Source: Bacillota bacterium | Lineage (GTDB): Bacteria; Bacillota; Clostridia; Acetivibrionales; DTU013 | Direction of reading: 5' to 3' | Assembly (NCBI GenBank): GCA_023433505.1 | Contig: JAEZCO010000073.1 | Span: 1-64,000, forward strand | Length of the DNA stretch: 64,000 bases | Part shown: positions 8,368 through 15,260 of the stretch, piece after piece | How positions within the stretch are numbered: the stretch's first letter is position 1 | Layout of the letters: the number at the start of each line of letters is the position of its first letter | Translations under genes and position numbers: made by a program | Notes under the pieces: generated by a model | Databases searched by the model: none | What the model saw: only the letters and a program-made list of their open reading frames with translations | Told to the model about the DNA's origin: nothing

Positions 8368-8997
8368 TCACAGATTGTCTAAATAACATTCAAAATAGGG
8401 GCGTTCTCTATAGATGATGTCATTTTTCTCATCAACGGGATTTTCGCCAAGCGGATTAACAGAATCAGCATAGTATGATTTAATTTCGCCTGTTTTTGCC
8501 ACATAGCTATGATTTATTATTTCAGCAATATCATCTACAGAATATCCTTCTGGTATATTGAAAAACTCCATAAGAAAAGTTGTTCCAAAGGTAAAAGACT
8601 TTCCGTCTTTCATTTTTACAACGAATCCAGTCCAACTCATAAGAGTTTCTCCATGTATTTGATGCAGGACGGAGATAGGAAAAGCAAATCGACTTTTCTC
8701 GATTTTTGCAATGTCATAATCGTTTATGCTGTTTCTTTTGGTAACAAAACTCTTAACAATATCGTAGTATCCGTGTTTTGAATTTTTAAAGATGCTTTTA
8801 CCTGTTTGCTCCTCTTTGAAGCGTTTTATGGCCAAGTCAACAATTGTCTTGGGGTTTCGAAAAATGACACAAGGCAAATAAGTTCCATCTATTAAATATA
8901 CAGAAGCCCTATAGCCAGTACCATAAGATTGACTCGTCAATGGTTCAGTATTTTCTTTTAAAAATTTAATTATACCTTCTTTACTCATCTGTTCCAT
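8368..8997 (-). CDS. Hypothetical protein of accessory operon
   Basis: A 209-residue protein that I do not recognise. It is soluble, with no signal or membrane segment. It begins MEQMSKEGIIKFLKEN, and mixed alpha/beta composition runs throughout. The region around LHQIHGETLMSWTGFVVKM and a C-terminal RERPYFECYLDNL are the most distinctive parts. GAGGAG lies seven bases before the ATG. It lies 35 bp downstream of an 83-residue gene and 28 bp upstream of the nucleotidyltransferase gene, in one likely operon. Confidence 0.6.
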   Translation of the reverse strand: MEQMSKEGIIKFLKENTEPLTSQSYGTGYRASVYLIDGTYLPCVIFRNPKTIVDLAIKRFKEEQTGKSIFKNSKHGYYDIVKSFVTKRNSINDYDIAKIEKSRFAFPISVLHQIHGETLMSWTGFVVKMKDGKSFTFGTTFLMEFFNIPEGYSVDDIAEIINHSYVAKTGEIKSYYADSVNPLGENPVDEKNDIIYRERPYFECYLDNL

Positions 8998-9032
8998 AGA
9001 TGGACTCCTCTATTGACAAAGCTACATAATGC

Positions 9033-9284
9033 TTAGTATTTAGAAACATAAAAGCCCCATACGCAATTACTGAATTCGCCAGCTGCAAACTTATGATCCT
9101 GCCCGTTAATAGTAACACTAAAAATTGTAAAATCATATTCCTGACCATATAGAGGGTCTCTAATATGAGCCTTTTCACCAGTGTTGTGCCATTTGTAATC
9201 AAATATATTGACGCTAAATAACTGACATTTTCCGTCAAGACCAGTTGTTTCATGTTGCCAAGTTTTTTGCTTCCAGGCTTTCAT
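9033..9284 (-). CDS. Small hypothetical protein, first gene of accessory operon
   Basis: An 83-residue protein, Trp- and Phe-rich, with regularly spaced beta strands (KCQLFSVNIFDYKW, DFTIFSVTINGQDHKF, WGFYVSKY). This looks like a compact beta-sandwich. GCGGAGGG lies before the ATG. A competing minus-strand frame at 8981-9253 overlaps it, but this frame has the better composition and spacing to the next gene (35 bp). It starts shortly after the tRNA-Ser terminator. The function is unknown. Confidence 0.55.
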   Translation of the reverse strand: MKAWKQKTWQHETTGLDGKCQLFSVNIFDYKWHNTGEKAHIRDPLYGQEYDFTIFSVTINGQDHKFAAGEFSNCVWGFYVSKY

Positions 9285-9305
9285 CGGCGATTCCCTCCGC
9301 TGCTT

Positions 9306-9340
9306 TATAAAAATGGCCTGTCATATTCTGACAGACCATT
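9306..9340 (-). terminator. Rho-independent terminator of tRNA-Ser
   Basis: On the minus strand a 12-bp stem with one mismatch (AATGGTCTGTCA with TGACAGGCCATT, 9312-9323 and 9329-9340) is followed by a T-run. It lies just downstream of the tRNA-Ser gene. Confidence 0.75.
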
Positions 9341-9369
9341 GATTGCTGGTGGGGCGAAAAGCCCCAAAA

Positions 9370-9460
9370 TGGCGGAAGAGGAGGGATTCGAACCCTCGTG
9401 CCGCTTGCGCGACAACCTGATTTCGAGTCAGGGCCGTTACAACCACTTCGATACTCTTCC
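9370..9460 (-). tRNA. tRNA-Ser (anticodon CGA)
   Basis: The minus strand folds as a complete class II tRNA: acceptor GGAAGAG/CTCTTCC, anticodon stem-loop with loop CTCGAAA (anticodon CGA), a long variable arm typical of serine tRNA, T-loop GTTCGAATC, and an encoded CCA end. The 5' half is duplicated 144 bp upstream next to tadA, so this locus has been an integration target. Confidence 0.95.
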
Positions 9461-9464
9461 ATAT
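9418..9464 (-). repeat. 47-bp direct repeat, copy inside the intact tRNA-Ser
   Basis: This 47-bp stretch (the tRNA 5' half from the anticodon loop through the 5' end plus four flanking bases) is perfectly repeated at 9609-9655 in the same orientation. It is the tRNA-side attachment core candidate. Confidence 0.85.
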
Positions 9465-9500
9465 ATATTTTACCGCCGAAGCGGAAAAACGCTTTTTATA

Positions 9501-9522
9501 AAACTGTTAGCAAACTGTTAGC
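9501..9522. repeat. Tandem 11-bp repeat in the att island
   Basis: Two perfect tandem copies of AAACTGTTAGC (9501-9511, 9512-9522), followed by the short palindrome TTAGCATTTGCTAA. They lie between the two tRNA-derived 47-bp copies. Short direct repeats beside a core site are how integrase arm-binding sites usually look; that role is inferred. Confidence 0.5.
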
Positions 9523-9608
9523 ATTTGCTAAATTTTTTAATCCACCAGGCTCTCACAAATCCTGATTCCATGCGGGTTTGTACCTTGCGATCGAGCCTTT
9601 GACCGATT

Positions 9609-9655
9609 TGATTTCGAGTCAGGGCCGTTACAACCACTTCGATACTCTTCCATAT
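9609..9655 (-). repeat. 47-bp partial tRNA-Ser copy (displaced 5' half)
   Basis: This is an exact copy of the 5' half of the tRNA-Ser gene ending just before tadA. It lacks the variable arm, T arm and 3' acceptor strand, so it cannot give a tRNA. It is best read as the chromosomal remnant of a tRNA split by an insertion, or the second attachment repeat of an element. Confidence 0.85.
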
Positions 9656-9662
9656 TTAATTC

Positions 9663-10190
9663 CTAGGGTTTACGCTTCCTTGTCCGCAGCTCCCGGAAGA
9701 AGTCTTTTAAAATCTTGCCGCATTCCTTCTCCAGCAACCCGTATTCCACTTCCACCTTATGGTTGAAGCTTTCAACCTGCAGAACGTTTATCACCGAACC
9801 GGCGGCACCGGCCTTAGGATCCATGGCCCCTATATACAGCTTGCGGATTCTTGCCTGAATCATGGCTCCGGCACACATGGTACAGGGTTCCAGCGTCACG
9901 TACAGGTCGCATTCGTTCAATCTCCAGGAGCCAAGCCTTTTACTGGCCTTCTTTATGGCAGTCATTTCCGCGTGGAGCGTGGAATCATTCTTCAGCTCCT
10001 TCTCGTTATGGCCTCTGGCAATGATTTTTCCCTTCCAGGAGATCACGGCGCCAACAGGGGTTTCATCCTTGCTTCGGGCTTTTTCGGCTTCCTTCAACGC
10101 CTGTTTCATAAACCACACCGTGGTATGAGCAGGACCTGGATCATCCAACGGCTTCAAGCTTAAACCTCCGATAGGGCTATTGAAAAACAC
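9663..10190 (-). CDS. tadA: tRNA-specific adenosine deaminase TadA
   Basis: Converts A34 to inosine at the wobble position of tRNA-Arg(ACG). Zinc deaminase motifs are intact: HAE at 73-75 (His ligand and catalytic Glu) and PCTMC at 102-106 (two Cys ligands). Numbering uses the longest frame of 175 residues. The family normally starts just before the W-[MF]-[KR]-x-AL segment, here WFMKQAL at 26-32, so the real start probably lies at or a little before Met28 (position 10109), with up to 25 leading residues being untranslated. The tRNA-Ser remnant abuts its 3' end. Confidence 0.95.
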   Translation of the reverse strand: MFFNSPIGGLSLKPLDDPGPAHTTVWFMKQALKEAEKARSKDETPVGAVISWKGKIIARGHNEKELKNDSTLHAEMTAIKKASKRLGSWRLNECDLYVTLEPCTMCAGAMIQARIRKLYIGAMDPKAGAAGSVINVLQVESFNHKVEVEYGLLEKECGKILKDFFRELRTRKRKP

Positions 10191-10273
10191 GCAGGTATCA
10201 TTATACTACAACATAGCAGATCTGGCAAATAAATTTCATATTCATGATAGTGTTAAATATTGTTATACATGGT

Positions 10274-10396
10274 CTATCTGGATACCAACCGGTTTCCCAG
10301 ACTATACAATACTCTAAAAGGCAACGCTATAAGGAAAATAATTCCTACGAGGAGTAATTCAATCAAACCGCTGGTGTATTTAGTTAACCTTTCCAT
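10274..10396 (-). CDS. Small single-span membrane protein (40 aa)
   Basis: A short frame with ATG at 10394-10396 and AGGTGA upstream encodes 40 residues: a polar start MERLTKYTSG, a hydrophobic span LIELLLVGIIFLIALPF, and a basic end. It is a plausible one-pass membrane peptide. The region upstream to about 10590 is very AT-rich and may hold its promoter. There is no homology that I can name. Confidence 0.45.
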   Translation of the reverse strand: MERLTKYTSGLIELLLVGIIFLIALPFRVLYSLGNRLVSR

Positions 10397-10594
10397 ATTC
10401 TTCACCTGCCTCAAATAAAGCACGCTTTCTCATTTGCAGCTTTCCATATAGTATATATTCGCCATATATATTACCCAATATAATATAATTATAAATAATA
10501 TTTTTTAAATTTTACAATTAAATTATGATTACAAAAATATGTCGGAATAGATCGGATTTTCTTTCAAAAATTTATGTTTAGTCATCAAAGCCGG

Positions 10595-10796
10595 AGGTAT
10601 ATATAAATTACAATCCCAAAAGGATTGAATCGATAAATTACCGGAAAGGAATGAGTCCAAAGGAAATCTAATGAAGGACCAGGACCAGGGTAAGGAAAGC
10701 AAGAGGAAAAGCAGTTGATCCAAAGCAAGTGTCAAAGCTGCTCCAAGAGGGCAGGGTAACGGCCGGATGAATAAATTAGGTATCCGGCCGTTTACT
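10595..10796 (+). ncRNA. Candidate structured RNA, copy A
   Basis: About 200 nt closely matching 20372-20572. Shared blocks include GGAATGAGTCCAAA, ATGAAGGACC, GGTAAGGAAAGCAAGAGG and GCAGGGTAACGGCCGGATGA. Predicted helices occur in both copies: CAATCC/GGATTG (10611-10627), TTACC with GGTAA (10638-10642 with 10755-10759), GTCC/GGAC, CTGCTC/GAGGGCAG, and a terminal 10-bp ACGGCCGGAT/ATCCGGCCGT hairpin (10759-10791). Loop sequences differ while stems hold, which favours RNA function. The strand is inferred. The 3' hairpin overlaps the last codons of the convergent oxidoreductase. I cannot assign an Rfam family. Confidence 0.65.
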
Positions 10797-11879
10797 ATGT
10801 AATTTATTTTTGTAGGTTTTATAAGTATAAATCAGTTTAGGCGCCAGTAAACCGAATTTTGCCTTGTATAAGGGATTGTTATAGACCAGATGCTTGATTC
10901 CAGGCAATCCCAGTATTGAAAGATCCATATCATAATCCCTATTTGTCAGTACGTTTATCATTTCCCGATAGGCATTCAACTGGTTCACTTCTTTGATATA
11001 TGGTTTTAAGAGTCCGGCATAATCCAGATTTCCTGCGATGGCGCGGGCGGCCAGAATTCCGCTTTTGATGGACCTGATGACTCCAAAGCCCAGGAAATTG
11101 TCCATCATACCTCCGCTGTTCCCTGCAAAGTAAAGATTGTCATACTTTACGAAGTCAGGATATCCGAGCTGATGATTTATATCATTGATTTTCAGCATTT
11201 TGTAATTGAGCTTCTCTTCCTTTAAGAATATTTTCCAATAAAAATCCACATCATTTTTATCCACATCCGACACAGCCAGCGCTAATTCCGCTTCTCTTGG
11301 ATTTTTCGGGATCAGATATCCGTAACCGTTCCTGGAATATTTTTTGTTAAGCCACATGGTCATGGTGTTGGCCTGAAAATTGCCTGAGACCGTGGCAATG
11401 CGGACACCCGAGCGGAAGCTGGTGTTCCAGATGCCCAATTCTCTGGCGATATCACCATTCCCAGTGGCCACTACGACATAATCAAATTCGTTTTTTACCG
11501 TGCGGATGTCAACACAGCTTTCAAATATGATTTTTAACTCTGCATGGGATGCGATCTGGTGTTCCAGTGAATACTCCTGAAGCCCCTTTGCAAATACATA
11601 TCCATGGTTGGCCTTTGTACGGATTGTCCTGTTAGGAGTATTTACAACCATTTCTTTCAGTGGATGCAGCGGTGAAATATTTAATCCATAATGCTTCAGA
11701 ATATGGTCCATGGGAGAGCTTAAAGTATTTTGAAAAAGCCTGAGGATGGCCACCAAATTTCCCGGTTTATCACCCAATTGGCGGGTTTTTTCAAAAATCA
11801 CAGGTGAAAGCCCCAATCTGCTGAGTTCATATGCACAGGATAATCCAGATATACCAGCGCCGATAATAGCTATTTTCAT
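10776..11879 (-). CDS. FAD-dependent oxidoreductase, geranylgeranyl-reductase-like
   Basis: A 367-residue flavoprotein. An N-terminal Rossmann motif GAGISG (residues 7-12) and an acidic residue ending the second strand (VIFEK) bind FAD; YVVVATG near the middle and NLYFAGNSGGMMDNFLGFG in the C-terminal half complete the fold of the geranylgeranyl reductase/GR2-type group. These enzymes reduce double bonds of prenyl chains or other hydrophobic substrates. It is a paralogue of the gene at 57446. It is divergent from a YtpB-like terpene synthase, with a polyprenyl synthase beyond, so a prenyl or terpenoid substrate is plausible. Its last five codons lie inside the candidate RNA's 3' hairpin. Confidence 0.8.
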   Translation of the reverse strand: MKIAIIGAGISGLSCAYELSRLGLSPVIFEKTRQLGDKPGNLVAILRLFQNTLSSPMDHILKHYGLNISPLHPLKEMVVNTPNRTIRTKANHGYVFAKGLQEYSLEHQIASHAELKIIFESCVDIRTVKNEFDYVVVATGNGDIARELGIWNTSFRSGVRIATVSGNFQANTMTMWLNKKYSRNGYGYLIPKNPREAELALAVSDVDKNDVDFYWKIFLKEEKLNYKMLKINDINHQLGYPDFVKYDNLYFAGNSGGMMDNFLGFGVIRSIKSGILAARAIAGNLDYAGLLKPYIKEVNQLNAYREMINVLTNRDYDMDLSILGLPGIKHLVYNNPLYKAKFGLLAPKLIYTYKTYKNKLHSKRPDT

Positions 11880-12004
11880 CGATTGCCTCCAGAGTTTCGG
11901 TTCGATGCTTATTATGCCACATTCTTATAGACTTATTACAAAGAAATAAACTTCAAGGGGATTGAGGCCTTATGGAACTGCTTTAATTTGGAAAGAATCA
12001 TGAG

Positions 12005-13093
12005 GTGAAACAGGAAGAAAGGATGTGTCGGGTGATAGTAAGAAAGCGGAGCGGAATGGCGCTAATACAGGAATTTCTTAAAAAAGCCCTGCCCGGGGTT
12101 GACGTTCAATTGGAAAAATGGGTAGAACGCTGCAGCCTTGCCGGAGAGGAGGAGTTGAAAATACAGGCCCTTGCCAGCATTGAAAAAAAGAAATTTCATT
12201 GTCAGGGAGGCAGTGTTTATTCCCTATACCCTTCAGCCTTATTTGAGGCGGCGGAAAGCTTCATTGTGGCGTTTCAAACCATTAGTGATTACCTTGACAA
12301 TCTTTGCGACAGGGCAGGCGTGACGGATGAGACTGCATTCAGGGAGCTTCACCGGGCCATGGTTGATGCGGTAAGCCCGGGAGAAGCTTTACATGACTAC
12401 TATTGCAGTTATCCCTATAAAAATGACGGCGCTTACTTAAAAAGCCTGGTGGAAGCATGCCGCCATGCCGTCATGGAATTGCCGTCAAGTGATAAGGCCC
12501 ATGCAGTGATAGTAAAGTATGTTCAGCTCTATTCGGATTTGCAGACTTACAAGCACCTTGAACTTGATAAAAGGGAAACTCGATTGAAAAAATGGGCGGA
12601 AGCTTATCGGGTGGAATATCCGGGGGTTTACTGGTGGGAATTTTCCGCTGCTGCAGGGTCGACGCTGGGGATATTTCTTTTATTTGCAGCAGCCTGTGAT
12701 CCGGAATTTTCCGAAAAAGACGCCGATCGGATGGATAAGGCTTATTTTCCATGGGTATGCGGCTTACATATACTCCTGGATTATTTGATTGACGCGGAGG
12801 AAGATGTGCAATCGGGTGACCTGAATTTCACTGCCTATTATGAAAGCGAAGTCCAATGCAAGGAGCGGATGATGCTATTTATTGAAAGGTCTTTCAAGGC
12901 ATGTACTGCTTTGCCATATTCGGAATTTCATCATACCGTGATACGGGGGCTGCTTGCCATGTATCTCTCTGATCCAAAAGCTGCGGTGGGTGAAAAAAGG
13001 TCAGCCAGCCGCGATTTATTAAAAATGGGCGGGGGTAGTACCGGAATCTATTATCATCTATGCAGGCTGCTCAGAAAAATGAATAAGCTCTAA
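12005..13093 (+). CDS. DUF2600/YtpB-type large terpene synthase
   Basis: A 362-residue member of the family of B. subtilis tetraprenyl-beta-curcumene synthase. Diagnostic segments are KIQALASIEKKKFHCQGGS (52-70), SDYLDNLCDR (94-103, the atypical Asp-rich metal site) and LLDYLIDAEEDVQSGDLNF (257-275). It should cyclise a long prenyl diphosphate into a sesquarterpene-like product. The family usually begins about ten residues before QEFLKK, so the ATG at 12056 (with GGAG upstream) may be the true start rather than the GTG at 12005. It converges with the polyprenyl synthase gene with only three bases between stops, which links substrate maker and cyclase. Confidence 0.88.
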   Translation: MKQEERMCRVIVRKRSGMALIQEFLKKALPGVDVQLEKWVERCSLAGEEELKIQALASIEKKKFHCQGGSVYSLYPSALFEAAESFIVAFQTISDYLDNLCDRAGVTDETAFRELHRAMVDAVSPGEALHDYYCSYPYKNDGAYLKSLVEACRHAVMELPSSDKAHAVIVKYVQLYSDLQTYKHLELDKRETRLKKWAEAYRVEYPGVYWWEFSAAAGSTLGIFLLFAAACDPEFSEKDADRMDKAYFPWVCGLHILLDYLIDAEEDVQSGDLNFTAYYESEVQCKERMMLFIERSFKACTALPYSEFHHTVIRGLLAMYLSDPKAAVGEKRSASRDLLKMGGGSTGIYYHLCRLLRKMNKL

Positions 13094-13096
13094 AGC

Positions 13097-14098
13097 TTAA
13101 TTCTGCCTGAAGCGGAGCGTTTCTGCAAGATTGCTTAAAATATCCCTGTAGGGCGTGTCAGGTAGAACTTCCAAACACGATAGAGCCTGATCAATATGAG
13201 CCAGTGCTATCTGATGGCTTTGTTCAATAGAGCCCGTATTTGCCAGCAGATCATTTAAAATGCCATATTCCTTTTCAGAGAAAATTCTTCTGCTCAGGAT
13301 ATCTTTGACCATAGCTCCGTGCTTCTCACTTTTCAGCAATAAGAGAAGCGGCAGAGTGATTATGCCCTGGCACAGGTCTTCGCCTTTCGGCTTTCCCATT
13401 AAGTCCGCATTGCCGCGGTAGTCCAGGATGTCGTCAATAATCTGAAAGGCGAGCCCCAAGTTCAGCCCATACTTCCCGACAGCCGCCGTCTGGATATCAT
13501 CGGCGTCTGCGATGGCGGCGCCGGATTTGCAGCAGCATTCAAGAAATTTTGCTGTCTTTTTCGTGATCTGCCCATAATATATTTCCAGCTCCATATTGAT
13601 GTTGAACCTGTTTCCTGCCTGTTGAATCTCACCGTTGCACATGCTGTCAATGGCTTCTATCATTAAAGCAAGGCTTTTGTACAGCTTGTTTTCCGACAAT
13701 ATCCCAAAGGCTTTTGCAAAAAGGTAGTCCCCGCACAATACGCCGGAATGATTGCCCCAGACCTTGTTAAGTGTCGGCCTGCCGCGGCGCATTTCCGAAT
13801 TGTCGATAATATCGTCATGGGCCAGGGTGGCCATATGTATTAATTCTGCTGCGACCGCAGCTTTTTCAAGTTTCCTGGATGCCTGGGAGAACACCAGGCC
13901 GCAGTATAGGACCAAAAGAGGGCGTACTCTTTTCCCTCCGGAGCCGGCCATATGGGAACACATCTCCTGGATTGTCCCTTCACTGTCAGAAAGAGCATTG
14001 TACAGCTCGCGCTCAATGGCATTTATTTCGGAAAAGGCCTCCGCCTTCCGGAGTATATGGTTCAGATCGGTTACAATATTCTGTGATGCTATGCTCAT
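13097..14098 (-). CDS. Polyprenyl diphosphate synthase (long-chain type)
   Basis: A 333-residue trans-prenyltransferase. GGKRVRP (54-60) and the first Asp-rich motif DDIID (95-99) followed by RRGRP bind the allylic diphosphate; the second motif DDILD lies at 222-226. The residue five before the first motif is Ala90, a small residue that in this family permits long products, so a C30-C40 chain is likelier than farnesyl. It is similar to heptaprenyl diphosphate synthase component II, but no component I is visible here. It would feed the convergent YtpB-like synthase or quinone synthesis. Confidence 0.92.
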   Translation of the reverse strand: MSIASQNIVTDLNHILRKAEAFSEINAIERELYNALSDSEGTIQEMCSHMAGSGGKRVRPLLVLYCGLVFSQASRKLEKAAVAAELIHMATLAHDDIIDNSEMRRGRPTLNKVWGNHSGVLCGDYLFAKAFGILSENKLYKSLALMIEAIDSMCNGEIQQAGNRFNINMELEIYYGQITKKTAKFLECCCKSGAAIADADDIQTAAVGKYGLNLGLAFQIIDDILDYRGNADLMGKPKGEDLCQGIITLPLLLLLKSEKHGAMVKDILSRRIFSEKEYGILNDLLANTGSIEQSHQIALAHIDQALSCLEVLPDTPYRDILSNLAETLRFRQN

Positions 14099-14193
14099 GT
14101 CACAAATCCCTTCAGTATTTCAATTTAATTTGCCCCAATATTGCAAGAGTTATGATAAAATAAGAAGGATAGTAATTAATTCGGAGGGAATTT

Positions 14194-14751
14194 ATGAAAG
14201 TAATGATCATAACCGGCAGCCCTAATAAGGACGGTCTGACAGAGACTTGCGGCCAGGCGGCCCGGATGGGGATTGAAGAGGCTGGCGGCGAAGCCGTCAT
14301 GGTCAGGCTCAATGACCTTGAAATATCCAATTGCCATGCCTGCGGCAACGGGTGGGGCACATGCAGGATCGAGCATGAGTGCCAGGTGAAGGACGATTTT
14401 CAGGAGCTGCATAAGCATATGGGTGAAATGGATGCCTATGTGGTGGTGACGCCGGTTTACTGGGGAGATATGAGCGAGTCGGTAAAAGCTTTCTTTGACA
14501 GGCTGAGGAGATGCGAGGCACTGCGGGAGAAAAACATGCTGGAAGGGAAGCCGGTGATATCCGTAGCAGCTGCAGGTGGAACCGGAAATGGGACAAATAC
14601 CTGCCTGGCGTCAATGGAACGGCTGTTTTTACATGTAAGGGCCGTAAGGCAGGACATGATTGGAATAACCCGGAAGAACAAGAAAAGTATGCTGGAGGCT
14701 ATCCGCTGCTCTGCCGGGGAAATGGCGGCAGGAAAACAGGCGCTTGTTTAA
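14194..14751 (+). CDS. NAD(P)H-dependent FMN reductase-type flavoprotein
   Basis: A 185-residue flavodoxin-fold protein. It opens MKVMIITGSPNKDGLT, whose GSPN(K)xG loop binds the FMN phosphate; TPVYWGDMSESVKAFFDR is the second FMN-contact segment. A Cys-rich insert NCHACGNGWGTC around residues 47-58 is typical of the iron-sulfur flavoprotein branch, though it may be only a redox or substrate loop. GGAGGG precedes the ATG. It is divergent from the polyprenyl synthase gene, and a zinc-ribbon membrane protein follows after 39 bp. The electron acceptor is unknown. Confidence 0.85.
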   Translation: MKVMIITGSPNKDGLTETCGQAARMGIEEAGGEAVMVRLNDLEISNCHACGNGWGTCRIEHECQVKDDFQELHKHMGEMDAYVVVTPVYWGDMSESVKAFFDRLRRCEALREKNMLEGKPVISVAAAGGTGNGTNTCLASMERLFLHVRAVRQDMIGITRKNKKSMLEAIRCSAGEMAAGKQALV

Positions 14752-14790
14752 TGGGATTTTGCACAGGAAATAGCATGAAAGGCGGTTATT

Positions 14791-15213
14791 ATGTGGCGTA
14801 AATTTTTTGCCGGAAGATACGGAATGGACAACTTGACGTTGGTTCTGGTCTTTTTGTCGGTAATATTGTTAAATTTGAATTATGTATGGATCGCAGGCGT
14901 GGCCCTGCTGGGTTATTCCGTTTTCAGGATAACCTCCAGAAATATTGAAAAGCGGAGGCAGGAGTTACAGAGCTTTGAAAGGGCCACGGCAGGTATCCGG
15001 AAGCTTCTAGCTCCGGCGAGCGGGGCTATGACCAGGGGGCTTATGTCGCTTTACAAGTCGTCGGCCAATTATAAGACCCGGCTCCAACAGAGAAAAACCT
15101 TTGTTTTTGTCAAATGCAAGAAATGCAAAAATACCCTGAGATTGCCCCGGAACAAGGGAAAGCTGATGGCAACCTGCCCGGTGTGCAAAGCGGAATTTAC
15201 CATTAAAACCTGA
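14791..15213 (+). CDS. Membrane protein with C-terminal zinc ribbon
   Basis: A 140-residue protein with two close hydrophobic spans at about 15-50 (LTLVLVFLSVILLNLNYVWI then AGVALLGYSVF), a basic linker, and a C-terminal zinc ribbon with CKKCKNTLRLPRNKGKLMAT followed by CPVC. The ribbon resembles those found at the ends of small membrane proteins in Clostridia, with the ribbon facing the cytosol. The function is unknown. It follows the flavoprotein gene closely, and a strong hairpin terminator ends the unit. Confidence 0.75.
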   Translation: MWRKFFAGRYGMDNLTLVLVFLSVILLNLNYVWIAGVALLGYSVFRITSRNIEKRRQELQSFERATAGIRKLLAPASGAMTRGLMSLYKSSANYKTRLQQRKTFVFVKCKKCKNTLRLPRNKGKLMATCPVCKAEFTIKT

Positions 15214-15219
15214 TAAAAA

Positions 15220-15256
15220 CGGAGCTGCTGATCCTGCTGAAGGAAAAGCAGCTCCG
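15220..15256. terminator. Bidirectional hairpin terminator between convergent genes
   Basis: A perfect 10-bp stem CGGAGCTGCT/AGCAGCTCCG (15220-15229 and 15247-15256) lies between the zinc-ribbon gene and the end of the convergent Nramp gene. It is flanked by A-rich sequence on one side and CTATTTT on the other, so it could stop transcripts from both directions. Confidence 0.75.
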
Positions 15257-15260
15257 GCTT

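Noticed and set aside
8981..9253. 90-codon minus-strand frame overlapping the first gene of the accessory operon
   Set aside because: It overlaps the better supported frame at 9033-9284 and the start of the next gene, and its composition is not protein-like.
9250..9521. Frames on both strands across tRNA-Ser
   Set aside because: They are read-through of the tRNA gene and its terminator; the cloverleaf explains this region.
5209..9655. Defined element spanning integrase to the partial tRNA copy
   Set aside because: The left boundary is not in the window and both tRNA-derived repeats lie on the same side of the integrase, so element limits cannot be fixed.
10529..10735. 68-codon minus-strand frame
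   Set aside because: It is antisense to the structured RNA candidate with no ribosome site.
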